A stretch of 64,000 bases of DNA from Suilimivivens sp963650485. GTDB lineage: Bacteria > Bacillota > Clostridia > Lachnospirales > Lachnospiraceae. The translations under genes and the position numbers were made by a program. The stretch spans positions 31,155 through 95,154 of the forward strand of contig CAVJLN010000002.1 in the NCBI GenBank assembly GCA_963650485.1, given 5' to 3'. Numbering within the stretch: position 1 is the stretch's first letter; each line of letters starts with the position of its first letter. Shown here piece after piece: positions 32,207-40,643 of this stretch. Below the pieces are notes generated by a model that did no database searches, was not told the origin of the DNA, and saw only the letters and a program-made list of their open reading frames with translations.

Positions 32207-33583
32207 ATGATCAGCTTTGCCAGTTTGGAATTTATGTTCCGGTTTTTACCGGTCTTTTTGATCTTATATTATGCGTTTCCCGCAAAACACAGAAACACGA
32301 TATTGCTTATAGGCAGTATTGTGTTTTATGCTGTCGGGGAACCGGTTTTTATTTTGTTACTTATTTTTCTGACCTGGCTCAATTACTTTATTGGGAAGCG
32401 GATGTGGGATCAGCGGTGCGGGTATGAAATCCGGAAATGGCATCAGATTGCCAGAAAACGATATCTGACCGGAATCGTATGTGTGGATGTGGCAGTTCTC
32501 ATTGTGTTTAAAGCACTTGGAGTATTTGGGGCAGGATCGTTACTACCGCTTGGAATCAGCTTTTACATTTTTAAGATGATTTCCTATCAGGCGGATCTGT
32601 ATCGGGGAGAGATTACGGAAAGTCCAAAGTTTATGGATGCAGCCCTGTATTTTATGGTGTTTCCACAGATTGCCCAGGGACCGATCATGCGTTATGAGGA
32701 AGGACAGCCCTATGCCTTGCGGTATTATTCCCTGGAAGGATTTGAGGACGGATTACAGTATTTTGTGATTGGCTTGTCCATGAAGGTGCTGCTCGCAGAC
32801 CGTCTTGCGATTCTCTGGAAGGATTTGCAGATGATCGGTTATCAGAGCATTTCCACACCGCTTGCATGGCTGGGTGCAGCGGGATATTCCCTGCAGCTTT
32901 ATTTTGATTTCTGGGGATATTCCCTGATGGCTTCCGGATTAATGGTCATGCTTGGCTTTGACTTTATCGAAAACTTTCATCATCCCTATGCGTCCAAAAC
33001 CATCTCGGAGTTTTACCGCAGATGGCATATGACGCTCGGAAGATGGTTCCGTGATTATGTGTATTTTCCGATGGGAGGAAGCCGCTGCGGCAAAGGAAAG
33101 ACGGTGTTTAACCTTGCGGTTGTCTGGCTCCTTACAGGCCTTTGGCATGGAGAAGGTGTGAACTTCCTGCTATGGGGAGCAATCCTTGGTCTGCTCATCG
33201 TTATGGAAAAGCTATGGTATGGAAAATACTTACAAAAGCGCCCGGTACTGGGTCATATCTATCTTGTGATCCTCATTCCGTTAAGCTGGGTAGTATTTGC
33301 TGTTACCGATCTTGGGCAGCTTGGCATATACTTTAGCAGACTGTTCCCGTTCTTTGGAAACGGCGGCGTTGCAGTGAATACACAGGATATTGTGAAGTAT
33401 CTGCAAAATTATGGGATTCTTTTTGCAGCCGGCATCGTACTTTGCATACCGGCAGTATTTGATTTTTATGAAAGGCATAAAAAGAATCCGGTTGTGATTC
33501 TGCTGTTGTTTGTGCTGTTCTGGATCAGTATATATTTTGTTTCGAGTACGGCAGGAAATCCGTTTATGTACCTGAATTTCTAA
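32207..33583 (+). CDS. MBOAT family O-acyltransferase (AlgI-like)
   Basis: The 458-residue polytopic membrane protein has the AlgI/DltB-type MBOAT core: PLGISFYIFKMISYQADLYRG split as PLGISFYIFK and ISYQADLYRG, FPQIAQGPIMRY, YSLQLYFDFWGYS, ISEFYRRWHMTLGRWFRDY (RRWHMTLG as core), and the invariant His314 in LTGLWHGEG. Such proteins pass acetyl groups across the membrane to polysaccharide, peptidoglycan or teichoic acid. An SGNH esterase-like gene follows 35 bp on, the usual partner. Its position between spoVAC and spoVAD suggests a spore-envelope substrate, which is inference. Confidence 0.9.
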   Translation: MISFASLEFMFRFLPVFLILYYAFPAKHRNTILLIGSIVFYAVGEPVFILLLIFLTWLNYFIGKRMWDQRCGYEIRKWHQIARKRYLTGIVCVDVAVLIVFKALGVFGAGSLLPLGISFYIFKMISYQADLYRGEITESPKFMDAALYFMVFPQIAQGPIMRYEEGQPYALRYYSLEGFEDGLQYFVIGLSMKVLLADRLAILWKDLQMIGYQSISTPLAWLGAAGYSLQLYFDFWGYSLMASGLMVMLGFDFIENFHHPYASKTISEFYRRWHMTLGRWFRDYVYFPMGGSRCGKGKTVFNLAVVWLLTGLWHGEGVNFLLWGAILGLLIVMEKLWYGKYLQKRPVLGHIYLVILIPLSWVVFAVTDLGQLGIYFSRLFPFFGNGGVAVNTQDIVKYLQNYGILFAAGIVLCIPAVFDFYERHKKNPVVILLLFVLFWISIYFVSSTAGNPFMYLNF

Positions 33584-33618
33584 TACTGAATAGCTACATA
33601 CTTTCCAAGAAAGGTCGT

Positions 33619-34773
33619 ATGACGATGAAGAATATTTTAAAAAACTGTCCGCTCCTTGCAGGAATCCTGTTGGGAACGGTGCTGCTGACGCTTGCGGCAT
33701 TGTGCGGATTTCATAATATTTATGCAACACAGGAGTATGATCCCTTAAAGCAGCCGCTGTTAGCCATGGTGTTTACAGGAATCCAGGATGAAATTTATCC
33801 GTGGGATCTCTTTAATGAAGCAAAGAAAGCAGAGCTTCTTGCAAGAAAACAGAAGATTGACGAGCTGAAGGAAGGCTCTAAGGAAGAGACGCAGGAATCG
33901 GGAGATGCAGATGGCTCAAATGAAGAGGCTCAGAATGCGGAACAGGGGACAGGATCACAGCAGGATCAGGAAGGACAGATGAGTGATGTGTCCGGAAATT
34001 CCCTGGAACAGCAGGGCACGGCCGATGTGTCCGGCAACTCTTTGACGGAAGCAGGAGAAGAGACTGTTTCCGGTAATGACCTGAAAGCTCCACCGGAGCG
34101 TCTTAAGCCGCTGCGGGAGAGCACCTACGAGGAATACATCAATCATATTTCAGCGGATATTTATGGGGATGCAGGTGTACAGCGTGCGGCAGCCTATGAT
34201 TTTCAGCAGGTGGACGAAAGCTACTTTGATGATGCACTGTTTATCGGAGATTCGCGAACGGTAGGGTTATATGATTATACGAACCTTCCGGAGCATGCGG
34301 ATTTCCTGTGTGAAACCTCTCTTACCATTTATAAGGTAATGGATGAGAACTTCAAAGGAAAAGGAACAGTAGAAGAAGCGCTTAGTGCGAAGCATTATGG
34401 CAAAATCTATATCATGATGGGAATTAATGAGTTAGGACGTGGAACGACCGAGGATTTCATGGAAAAGTACACGGAGGTTGTGGATACCCTTCATGAGCTG
34501 GCACCGGAGGCTAAGATCATCATTGAAGCCAATATGAGAGTATCCGGGCAGAAGAGTAATTCGGATGCGATCTTTAATAACAGCAATATCAACGCAAGAA
34601 ATAATGCGATTGCAACCCTTGCCGATAACGAGACCTTCTTTTACATTGACATGAATGAAGCGGTCTGCGATGAAAATGGGGATCTGAATGCGGAATATAC
34701 GCACGATCAGATACATCTTCTTGGCAAATACAATGAATTCTGGAAGCAGTTTCTGATGGAGCATGGGGTATAA
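33619..34773 (+). CDS. Membrane-anchored SGNH/GDSL hydrolase-like protein (acyltransferase partner)
   Basis: Residues about 8-32 form an uncleaved membrane anchor. Residues 75-170 are a low-complexity acidic linker with three VSGN(S/D)L units. The C-terminal SGNH domain has the catalytic Ser212 in FIGDSRTVGL, MGINELGRG (oxyanion block) and Asp363-His366 in HDQIHLLG. Paired with the upstream MBOAT gene (35 bp), it should finish transfer of an O-acyl group outside the cell membrane, like AlgJ/AlgX or PatB. It could instead deacetylate. AAAGG lies close to the ATG at 33619. Confidence 0.85.
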   Translation: MTMKNILKNCPLLAGILLGTVLLTLAALCGFHNIYATQEYDPLKQPLLAMVFTGIQDEIYPWDLFNEAKKAELLARKQKIDELKEGSKEETQESGDADGSNEEAQNAEQGTGSQQDQEGQMSDVSGNSLEQQGTADVSGNSLTEAGEETVSGNDLKAPPERLKPLRESTYEEYINHISADIYGDAGVQRAAAYDFQQVDESYFDDALFIGDSRTVGLYDYTNLPEHADFLCETSLTIYKVMDENFKGKGTVEEALSAKHYGKIYIMMGINELGRGTTEDFMEKYTEVVDTLHELAPEAKIIIEANMRVSGQKSNSDAIFNNSNINARNNAIATLADNETFFYIDMNEAVCDENGDLNAEYTHDQIHLLGKYNEFWKQFLMEHGV

Positions 34774-34846
34774 GCAGGAAGAATTTTTTCAATGAATGCA
34801 GGCATTCGCAGAAAGCAATTTTGCATGACTTTGAATAGCTGCAAAT

Positions 34847-34898
34847 GTATAAAACCCTTCTGATTTGTCAAAATAAAGGTAATAGAGTTATTTTGACA
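34847..34898 (+). promoter_or_regulatory. Sigma-G-like promoter and 11-bp inverted repeat before spoVAD
   Basis: GTATA (34847) and CAAAATA (34869) are 17 bp apart, six of seven -10 matches. A perfect inverted repeat, TGTCAAAATAA (34866-34876) with TTATTTTGACA (34888-34898), overlaps the -10 box and the start of the RNA. It may be a regulator site or a leader hairpin. Confidence 0.45.
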
Positions 34899-34915
34899 GG
34901 CAGGAGGGATTTTAT

Positions 34916-35947
34916 ATGCAGGAAACAGTAGGTGCAATTTTTGAACAGGGAAAGGGAACAATCAAGATTCCGGTGCCTGTTTATATCCGGTCGTGTGCTT
35001 CCGTGGTGAGTAAAAAGGAGGGACAGGGGCCGCTTGGAGAATTGTTTGATCTGGTTTCGGAGGATGATAAATTCGGTGCGGATACCTGGGAGGGAGCAGA
35101 GAGTGCCCTGCAGAGAGAAGCACTTTCCCTGGCAATTGAAAAGTCAGGGTTAAAAAAGGAGAACATCAATCTGTTGTTTGCAGGAGATTTGCTTGGACAG
35201 TCAATCGCAAGCAGCTTTGGAAATATGGATTTTGATATTCCGTTTGTGGGACTTTACGGGGCATGCTCTACGAGCGGACTGACGATTGCCATGGCAGCTA
35301 TGATGATTGCAGGTGGGATGACGGAGAATGCGGCTTGTGTTACATCCAGTCATTATGCCAGTGCGGAGAAGGAATTCCGTTTTCCGCTGGATTACGGGAA
35401 CCAGCGTCCGATGTCTGCAACGACAACGGTGACTGGAAGCGGAGCCTTTATCTTGAGCGGGCAGAAAAGTGAGATGGATTATGCGAGGGTAACGGCGATC
35501 ACCATCGGGAAGATCGTGGATATGGGAATCAGGGATTCCATGAATATGGGCGCGTGCATGGCACCGGCGGCCGCAGATACGATTGAACGCCATCTCCGCG
35601 ATTTTCAGCGCAAACCAGAGGATTACGACCGGATCATTACCGGTGATCTTGGTATGGTGGGTCAGACCGCACTCTTTGATCTTCTTCAAAAAAAGGGAAT
35701 CGACATTACGGCACAGCACATGGATTGTGGAATCGAAATCTATGACGAATCCCAGGATGCACACTCGGGAGGAAGCGGGTGTGGCTGTGCTGCCGTAACA
35801 CTTGCTGCCCTGATCTTAAAGAAATTAAAGGAAGGAAGCTATAAGCGCGTGCTTTTCGTGCCAACGGGAGCTCTTCTTAGTAAGGTCAGCTTCAATGAAG
35901 GAAAGTCCATTCCCGGTGTGGCGCATGCGGTGGAGTTTGCCGGGTAA
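34916..35947 (+). CDS. spoVAD: Stage V sporulation protein AD
   Basis: The 343-residue thiolase-fold-like protein has SpoVAD signatures: GPLGELFDL, DDKFGADTWEGAES, NLLFAGDLLGQSIAS, GLYGACSTSGL, AATSSHYASAEKEFRFPL-type segment (SHYASAEKEFRFPLDYG) and GGSGCGCAAVT. SpoVAD binds dipicolinic acid on the spore inner membrane. AGGAGGG precedes the ATG. It is separated from spoVAC by the MBOAT-SGNH pair and from spoVAA/AB by two unrelated genes; it has its own promoter signal. Confidence 0.94.
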   Translation: MQETVGAIFEQGKGTIKIPVPVYIRSCASVVSKKEGQGPLGELFDLVSEDDKFGADTWEGAESALQREALSLAIEKSGLKKENINLLFAGDLLGQSIASSFGNMDFDIPFVGLYGACSTSGLTIAMAAMMIAGGMTENAACVTSSHYASAEKEFRFPLDYGNQRPMSATTTVTGSGAFILSGQKSEMDYARVTAITIGKIVDMGIRDSMNMGACMAPAAADTIERHLRDFQRKPEDYDRIITGDLGMVGQTALFDLLQKKGIDITAQHMDCGIEIYDESQDAHSGGSGCGCAAVTLAALILKKLKEGSYKRVLFVPTGALLSKVSFNEGKSIPGVAHAVEFAG

Positions 35948-35948
35948 G

Positions 35949-36071
35949 ATGGTTGACATAACAAATGAAGAGACAGCAACGAAACTGACCGTCAAGAAAG
36001 ACAGGCAAGAGAAACTTACGATTAATAGCAAGATATGTTCTAGCATCATGGTAGACTCTGTGATAGCGTGA
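35949..36071 (+). CDS. Possible 40-residue ORF after spoVAD
   Basis: An ATG one base after the spoVAD stop opens a 40-codon frame (begins MVDITNEETATKLTVKK, ends DSVIA). It has no good ribosome site, but could be reached by coupling. It has no recognisable similarity and may be chance. The rest of the 221-bp gap holds an imperfect ACCCGTT/GAACGGGT hairpin (about 36082-36118). Confidence 0.2.
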   Translation: MVDITNEETATKLTVKKDRQEKLTINSKICSSIMVDSVIA

Positions 36072-36168
36072 AGATTAACAGATACCCGTTTGGGGAAGAG
36101 AAGGCTTCTGAACGGGTCAGACATCACGAAATTATGAGTAGCCACTCATACACAATGGAGGTAAGCAT

Positions 36169-37914
36169 ATGGAGAAAATGAAGAACAAGGGGTTAATTGA
36201 GCGGGAGCAGAAGATGAGCTATAAGAACTTTAATGTAGCGGTGTACTGTCCGGTAGGAAATGTGAATGGGATACAGGATCTGGAGGAATTCGACCGGAAG
36301 TTTGCACTTCTTTATAAGAATGTAAAGCTTGGAAGGGCTTATATTGAGTGCTTCCGTGGAATGGAGTGGGCAACGAAGGAGCAGCTCCTTAAGGTGAAGG
36401 CGTATTTTGAGAGTAAGGGAATTGCAACATCAGGCGGCATTACGACCTGTGCAAAAGAGCAGGACGATGGATTTAACTCGCTGTGCTATTCCAGTGAGGA
36501 GGATGTGGAAATACTTCGTAAGGCTGTTGCATTGAATGCTGAAATTTTTGATGAACTGATCTTTGATGATTTTTACTTTTATAATTGCCGATGCAGGAAA
36601 TGTATTGAGCAGAAGGGAACGAAGAGCTGGAAGGAGTTCCGCCTTGAAAAGATGAAATACATCACGGAAGAGGTTGTGATGAAGACTGCAAAAAGCATCA
36701 ACCCGGAAATGAATGTGATTATCAAGTATCCGCAGTGGTTTGAGGTATACAATGAAACCGGTTATGATCTGACGACACAGCCACAAATAGCGGACACGAT
36801 TTATACTGGTACGGAAACCCGGAATCCGGATTATTCCGGGCAGCATCTGCCGAAATATTTAAGCTATTTTGTCATGCGTTATCTGGAAAGTGCAGCACCC
36901 GGAAGAAACCTGGGCGGCTGGTTCGATCCTTATGAATGCAGTTATAATCTGACCTCTTATCTGGAGCAGGGGTATCTGACCCTGTTTGCAAAGGCTAAGG
37001 AAGTGACGCTGTTCTGTTTGGGATCGCTGATCGAGGCTCCGGACTTCCGGTTATTTCCGGCAGCCGTAGGAGAAATGTTTGAGGAAGTGGACGAATACTT
37101 AAGTGAACTTGGCAACCCGATCGGTGTTGCAGCATACCGTCCCGGCCATTCCGCAGGAGAAGACAATCTGCACAGCTATCTTGGCATGTGCGGCATTCCC
37201 TTTGAGGCACATATGCATTATCCGGAAGGAGAAAAGGTGATATTCTTAGCCGAAAGCGCTGCCGATGATGACGAAATTGTGGACAAAATGAAAGATAGCC
37301 TGATGAAGGGCTGTGATGTGGTAGTGACAAGCGGCTTTGTGGAAAAGCTCGGAGAAGTATTCCAGCATGAATTCATGAATGTCTCTTATACCTCACGCAA
37401 GGCGATTGTGAGTGAATATGCAGGAACCGATAATTGCGGCATTAATATCTTTGGCAAGTATCAGGGAGATCAGCCGGTGATGATTCCACAGATGAGCTTT
37501 TGCACCAATGATGTATGGGAACTGGCAGCCGGCTACGGAACCGGAAATAATTTTCCGATCGTGCTTCGCTGTACTTATGCAGAGGGACATCTTTATGTTG
37601 TGACGATTCCGGACAATATGGGGGATCTGTATCATTACCCGGCAGCGGTGCTTTCGGTGATCCGTAAGGCTCTCTGTGCAGGACTTCCGGTACATATGGA
37701 AGGGGACAGCGGCATCCAGATGTTCCTTTATGACAATAATAAGTTGATTTTACGCTCGGATGTGGCGTATTATGAACATGTAACCCTTCACTTTAAAGAG
37801 GATGTGAAGACGGTGAGGGAGCTTACTACGGGAAGAACCTATGAGGTCAGGGATCATGAGCTGACCCTGCAGCTTTCTTCCGGCGTGAATTATATATTGT
37901 CTTATACGAACTGA
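36169..37914 (+). CDS. Putative TIM-barrel glycoside hydrolase-like protein
   Basis: ATG 36169 follows GGAGG at the right distance. The 581-residue protein has no signal peptide. The N-terminal 330 residues look like a TIM barrel, with acidic loop ends such as FDDFYFYNCRCRKC (Asp133-Asp134 and a Cys cluster), IIKYPQWFE and GWFDPYEC. The C-terminal part contains a glutamine-amidotransferase-like fold segment (KVIFLAESAADDDEI, VVVTSGF) and a beta-rich end. I recall similar proteins in gut Clostridia annotated only as hypothetical or glycosidase-like. Substrate is unknown. It sits inside the scattered spoVA region. Confidence 0.65.
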   Translation: MEKMKNKGLIEREQKMSYKNFNVAVYCPVGNVNGIQDLEEFDRKFALLYKNVKLGRAYIECFRGMEWATKEQLLKVKAYFESKGIATSGGITTCAKEQDDGFNSLCYSSEEDVEILRKAVALNAEIFDELIFDDFYFYNCRCRKCIEQKGTKSWKEFRLEKMKYITEEVVMKTAKSINPEMNVIIKYPQWFEVYNETGYDLTTQPQIADTIYTGTETRNPDYSGQHLPKYLSYFVMRYLESAAPGRNLGGWFDPYECSYNLTSYLEQGYLTLFAKAKEVTLFCLGSLIEAPDFRLFPAAVGEMFEEVDEYLSELGNPIGVAAYRPGHSAGEDNLHSYLGMCGIPFEAHMHYPEGEKVIFLAESAADDDEIVDKMKDSLMKGCDVVVTSGFVEKLGEVFQHEFMNVSYTSRKAIVSEYAGTDNCGINIFGKYQGDQPVMIPQMSFCTNDVWELAAGYGTGNNFPIVLRCTYAEGHLYVVTIPDNMGDLYHYPAAVLSVIRKALCAGLPVHMEGDSGIQMFLYDNNKLILRSDVAYYEHVTLHFKEDVKTVRELTTGRTYEVRDHELTLQLSSGVNYILSYTN

Positions 37915-37926
37915 CCACATGAGATT

Positions 37927-37977
37927 AGCCATGCAGTGAAACAGCGGCTTCGGGAATGCGGTTCTGAACAGCTACAT
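37927..37977. repeat. Remnant of the dispersed inverted-repeat family
   Basis: AGCCATGCAG near the left and GGTTCTGAACAGCTAC at the right match the element ends seen at 10053 and 1622, with a GCGGCTTCGGGAATGCG middle. Confidence 0.5.
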
Positions 37978-38003
37978 TTCGTACAGACGGAACGGAGGAA
38001 TAT

Positions 38004-39083
38004 TTGAAGAAGATTTTGCGAAGAACAGGCATTGCGGCTGCTGTTTTACTGGCGGTCTGTATTGGTTATGTGATTTATGTGATGGCAGCATATTACCGTC
38101 TGCCGGATAACCAGCCACTTAACATTTCCCAGTCGGGAGAGTATGCACAGTTTGAGGACAGGGCTTCCATTACGACAAGGAAGGCGTACTGGATTATGAC
38201 CTACAATATCGGTTTTGGAGCTTATCAGCGGGATTACAGTTTCTTTATGGATGGAGGGAAATATTCCAGAGCCAAGGATGAAGAGAGCGTGATTGCGGAT
38301 ATTTGTGGTGTGGGAGATGTCATCAATAATACGGCAGCAGATTTTGTGTTTCTGCAGGAGGTGGATATTGACGGAACGCGTTCTTACCATGTCAATGAGC
38401 TGGAGCTGCTCAATGAGTTTGTGACCGGATATTATTATACCTTTGCACAGAATTATGATTCCCCCTATCTGATGGTGCCGCCATGGGAGCCGCATGGGGC
38501 AAACCAATCCGGGCTGGTTACCTATTCCAGAGGTGAAATCACGGATGCGATTCGCAGAAGTCTGCCGATCTCCACAAGCTTTAGTAAGTATACCGATCTG
38601 GACCGGTGTTATTCTATTTCGAGAGTCCCGGTGGATAATGGAAAGATGCTCTGCCTTTATAATGTACACCTGTCTGCCTATGGAAGCAGTGAAGAGGTGC
38701 GGAGTGGTCAGCTGGGGATGCTGTTTGCTGATATGAAAGCGGACTATGCACGTGGAAATTATGTCATCTGTGGTGGGGACTTTAATCATAATCTCCGGAC
38801 GGATGCAAGCTCGAATGCACCGGAATGGGCACAGCCGTTCCCAAGAGAGGAGCTGCCTGAAGGCTTCCGCATGGGAATGGATACCCTTAGAGCTACCGAG
38901 GATATTGCCCATGATACCTGCAGAAATGCAGATGAGCCTTACAATGAAGAGACTACCATGACGGTTACGCTCGATGGATTTATTATATCGGATAATATTT
39001 CGATTAATTATTATAAGCATTCCGACTGGGGATATGAATATTCGGATCATGATCCGGTTGTTATGCAGTTCTTCTTAAATTAA
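38004..39083 (+). CDS. Membrane-anchored endonuclease/exonuclease/phosphatase family protein
   Basis: A TTG start is chosen because GGAGG lies 5 bases upstream and no ATG fits. The 359-residue protein has an N-terminal membrane span (about residues 10-30). The outside domain has the DNase I-like superfamily motifs in order: MTYNIGFG (Asn), LQEVDID (catalytic Glu), GGDFNHN (Asp/Asn) and SDHDPVV (catalytic His). It may cut phosphodiesters of DNA, lipids or sugars outside the cell or in the forespore space; the substrate is not visible. It lies directly before spoVAA, 143 bp away. Confidence 0.85.
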   Translation: MKKILRRTGIAAAVLLAVCIGYVIYVMAAYYRLPDNQPLNISQSGEYAQFEDRASITTRKAYWIMTYNIGFGAYQRDYSFFMDGGKYSRAKDEESVIADICGVGDVINNTAADFVFLQEVDIDGTRSYHVNELELLNEFVTGYYYTFAQNYDSPYLMVPPWEPHGANQSGLVTYSRGEITDAIRRSLPISTSFSKYTDLDRCYSISRVPVDNGKMLCLYNVHLSAYGSSEEVRSGQLGMLFADMKADYARGNYVICGGDFNHNLRTDASSNAPEWAQPFPREELPEGFRMGMDTLRATEDIAHDTCRNADEPYNEETTMTVTLDGFIISDNISINYYKHSDWGYEYSDHDPVVMQFFLN

Positions 39084-39168
39084 ATGCAATTCCTGATGGA
39101 ACATCTGCTGGCCTCTTGTTTTGGACATAAATTACAAGCTCGTTAGTAATATATCCAAAGTATATATT

Positions 39169-39198
39169 GTATGAAAGGGATTCATTTAGCACATACTA
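39169..39198 (+). promoter_or_regulatory. Sigma-G promoter of spoVAA-spoVAB
   Basis: GTATG and CATACTA are exactly 18 bp apart, a complete match to the forespore sigma-G consensus as I know it (GHATR-N18-CATWMTA), 28 bp before the spoVAA ATG. Confidence 0.75.
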
Positions 39199-39226
39199 TC
39201 ATAAATGAGAAACGGAGAGGGATCGT

Positions 39227-39868
39227 ATGAGCGGTGAAGGCGGAACGAACAAAATTTTATATATCAGGGCAGATCAGAACACAGAGGTGAAGGAGCCGCG
39301 CGTAAGCGTCGGGGACATTGCCTCTGTGTTTTGTGCAGATGAGCATATCATGGCGAAGGTAAAGGCACTTACGGTATTCCAATTTCATAAGGAGGCACCG
39401 AAGCGGCAGGTAATCAGCGTGTTAAAGGTGATCGAGCTGATTGCGAAGGAGTATCCGGGAATTCAGGTAGAGAATCTGGGAGAGACGGCGGTACTGCTTG
39501 AATGGATCGAAGTAGAGAAGCGCAAAGGGCCGGTACAGTGGCTGAAGCTCCTGTTTGTTTCAATGATGACGTTTTTCGGAACCTCATTTACGATCATGGC
39601 ATTTCATAATGATATTGGAATCTATGAACTGTTTGACAAGGTGCACACGGTGGTGCTTGGTACACCCGCAAAGGGGATCAACATTCTGGAAATTTCCTAT
39701 TCCGCAGGACTTGCGATTGGTATTATAGTGTTCTTTAATCATATAGGCGGACGGAGGATCACAAAGGATCCGACCCCGATTGAAGTCGAAATGCGTCTTT
39801 ATGAGAAGGATGTGAATACGGCACTGATCGAAACCTCAGCAAGACAGGGGGATACGCTTGATGTATAG
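39227..39868 (+). CDS. spoVAA: Stage V sporulation protein AA
   Basis: The 213-residue protein has the SpoVAA layout: a soluble N-terminal domain (VSVGDIASVFCADE, LTVFQFHKEAPKRQVISVLKVIELI in pieces such as KRQVISVLKVIELI) and two C-terminal membrane spans (about residues 105-122 and 157-173) with FFGTSFTIMAFHNDI. It is part of the dipicolinate channel in the spore inner membrane. GGAGAGGG precedes the ATG. It overlaps spoVAB by 8 bases. The pair is preceded by a consensus sigma-G promoter. Confidence 0.9.
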   Translation: MSGEGGTNKILYIRADQNTEVKEPRVSVGDIASVFCADEHIMAKVKALTVFQFHKEAPKRQVISVLKVIELIAKEYPGIQVENLGETAVLLEWIEVEKRKGPVQWLKLLFVSMMTFFGTSFTIMAFHNDIGIYELFDKVHTVVLGTPAKGINILEISYSAGLAIGIIVFFNHIGGRRITKDPTPIEVEMRLYEKDVNTALIETSARQGDTLDV

Positions 39869-40304
39869 TTTCTGGATGCATATTCTGCTGGCCGTATGTG
39901 GTGTGAGCTTTGGCGTACTGGCATCCGCCGGTGTGTTTACAGTGCTTGCCTCGGTGGGATTAGTGCCTCGGTTTGCCGGGAAAATGCATGTGGCAGAGCA
40001 TATATTTGCGTTAGAAGAGGCGGTGGTTTTCGGAACAATCGCAGGAGGAGGTGCGAGTGTATTTTATAAATCCATAGGGGAAGGAATATTACCGTCATGG
40101 TCTGGAACGGCATTTCTTATTGTGTTCGGACTGTTTGCCGGAATGTTTGTGGGGTGTCTGGCACTTGCCATTGCGGAAATGCTGAACTCCATCCCGATTT
40201 TCTCAAGGAGAATCGGCTTCCGGCATGGACTCGGGATAGCTCTTTTGTTTGCTGCTTTAGGAAAAACGGCAGGCAGCATTTTCTATTTCCTTTTTGTACA
40301 ATAA
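39861..40304 (+). CDS. spoVAB: Stage V sporulation protein AB
   Basis: The start is taken as ATG 39861 (AGGGGG upstream, inside spoVAA) rather than the TTG one codon earlier. The 147-residue membrane protein has four hydrophobic spans and SpoVAB features: GVSFGVLASAGVFTVLASVGLVPRFAGK (core VGLVPRFAGKMH), AVVFGTIAGG, ALAIAEMLNSIPIFSRR. It works with SpoVAA in the dipicolinate channel. In Bacillus, spoVAC would follow; here a small unknown gene, ridA and an EamA gene follow, then spoVAE. Confidence 0.9.
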   Translation: MYSFWMHILLAVCGVSFGVLASAGVFTVLASVGLVPRFAGKMHVAEHIFALEEAVVFGTIAGGGASVFYKSIGEGILPSWSGTAFLIVFGLFAGMFVGCLALAIAEMLNSIPIFSRRIGFRHGLGIALLFAALGKTAGSIFYFLFVQ

Positions 40305-40331
40305 AAATCCGTGAAAAGAAGCTGACCTCTT

Positions 40332-40361
40332 GCATGATACGATAGAACAGTTTAAACTATA
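40332..40361 (+). promoter_or_regulatory. Possible sigma-G-like promoter before the 77-residue gene
   Basis: GCATG is followed after 18 bp by AACTATA, five of seven -10 matches, 31 bp before the ATG at 40392. Confidence 0.35.
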
Positions 40362-40391
40362 GAAGAATGAAAATAAAGTGAGGCGAATGAT

Positions 40392-40625
40392 ATGCGTCAG
40401 ATGGAGTTTAAAATGGAGCGGCCGGGGCTCTTACAGGAAGGGGACGACATTACCGTAACCGAAGGGGTACTGCCGAGTAATTATTATTATACGATAGATC
40501 CCTCCCTTGCTATGTCACCGAACATTCCGTTCCGTGAGCGGCTGAAGGTCAGAAAAGGCCGTGTGGTAAAGATCACGGAGAATGAGCGAGGCTTCTATGT
40601 GACCGCAGAATTTGACGAAAAATAG
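40392..40625 (+). CDS. Small conserved-looking protein of unknown function (77 residues)
   Basis: The compact soluble protein starts MRQMEFKMERPGLLQ and contains YYYTIDPSLAMSPNIPFRERLKV (core SPNIPFRERL) and GRVVKITENERGFYV. GAGG lies 10 bases before the ATG. It has no membrane span or Cys. Its composition, strong start and position 18 bp before ridA argue for a real gene. I do not recognise a family. A sigma-G-like signal upstream hints at forespore expression. Confidence 0.7.
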   Translation: MRQMEFKMERPGLLQEGDDITVTEGVLPSNYYYTIDPSLAMSPNIPFRERLKVRKGRVVKITENERGFYVTAEFDEK

Positions 40626-40643
40626 CCGGAAGAGGAGAATGTT

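Noticed and set aside
38046..39050. 334-codon open frame on the minus strand
   Set aside because: It lies wholly antisense to the endo/exonuclease/phosphatase gene, which has intact catalytic motifs; no ribosome site.
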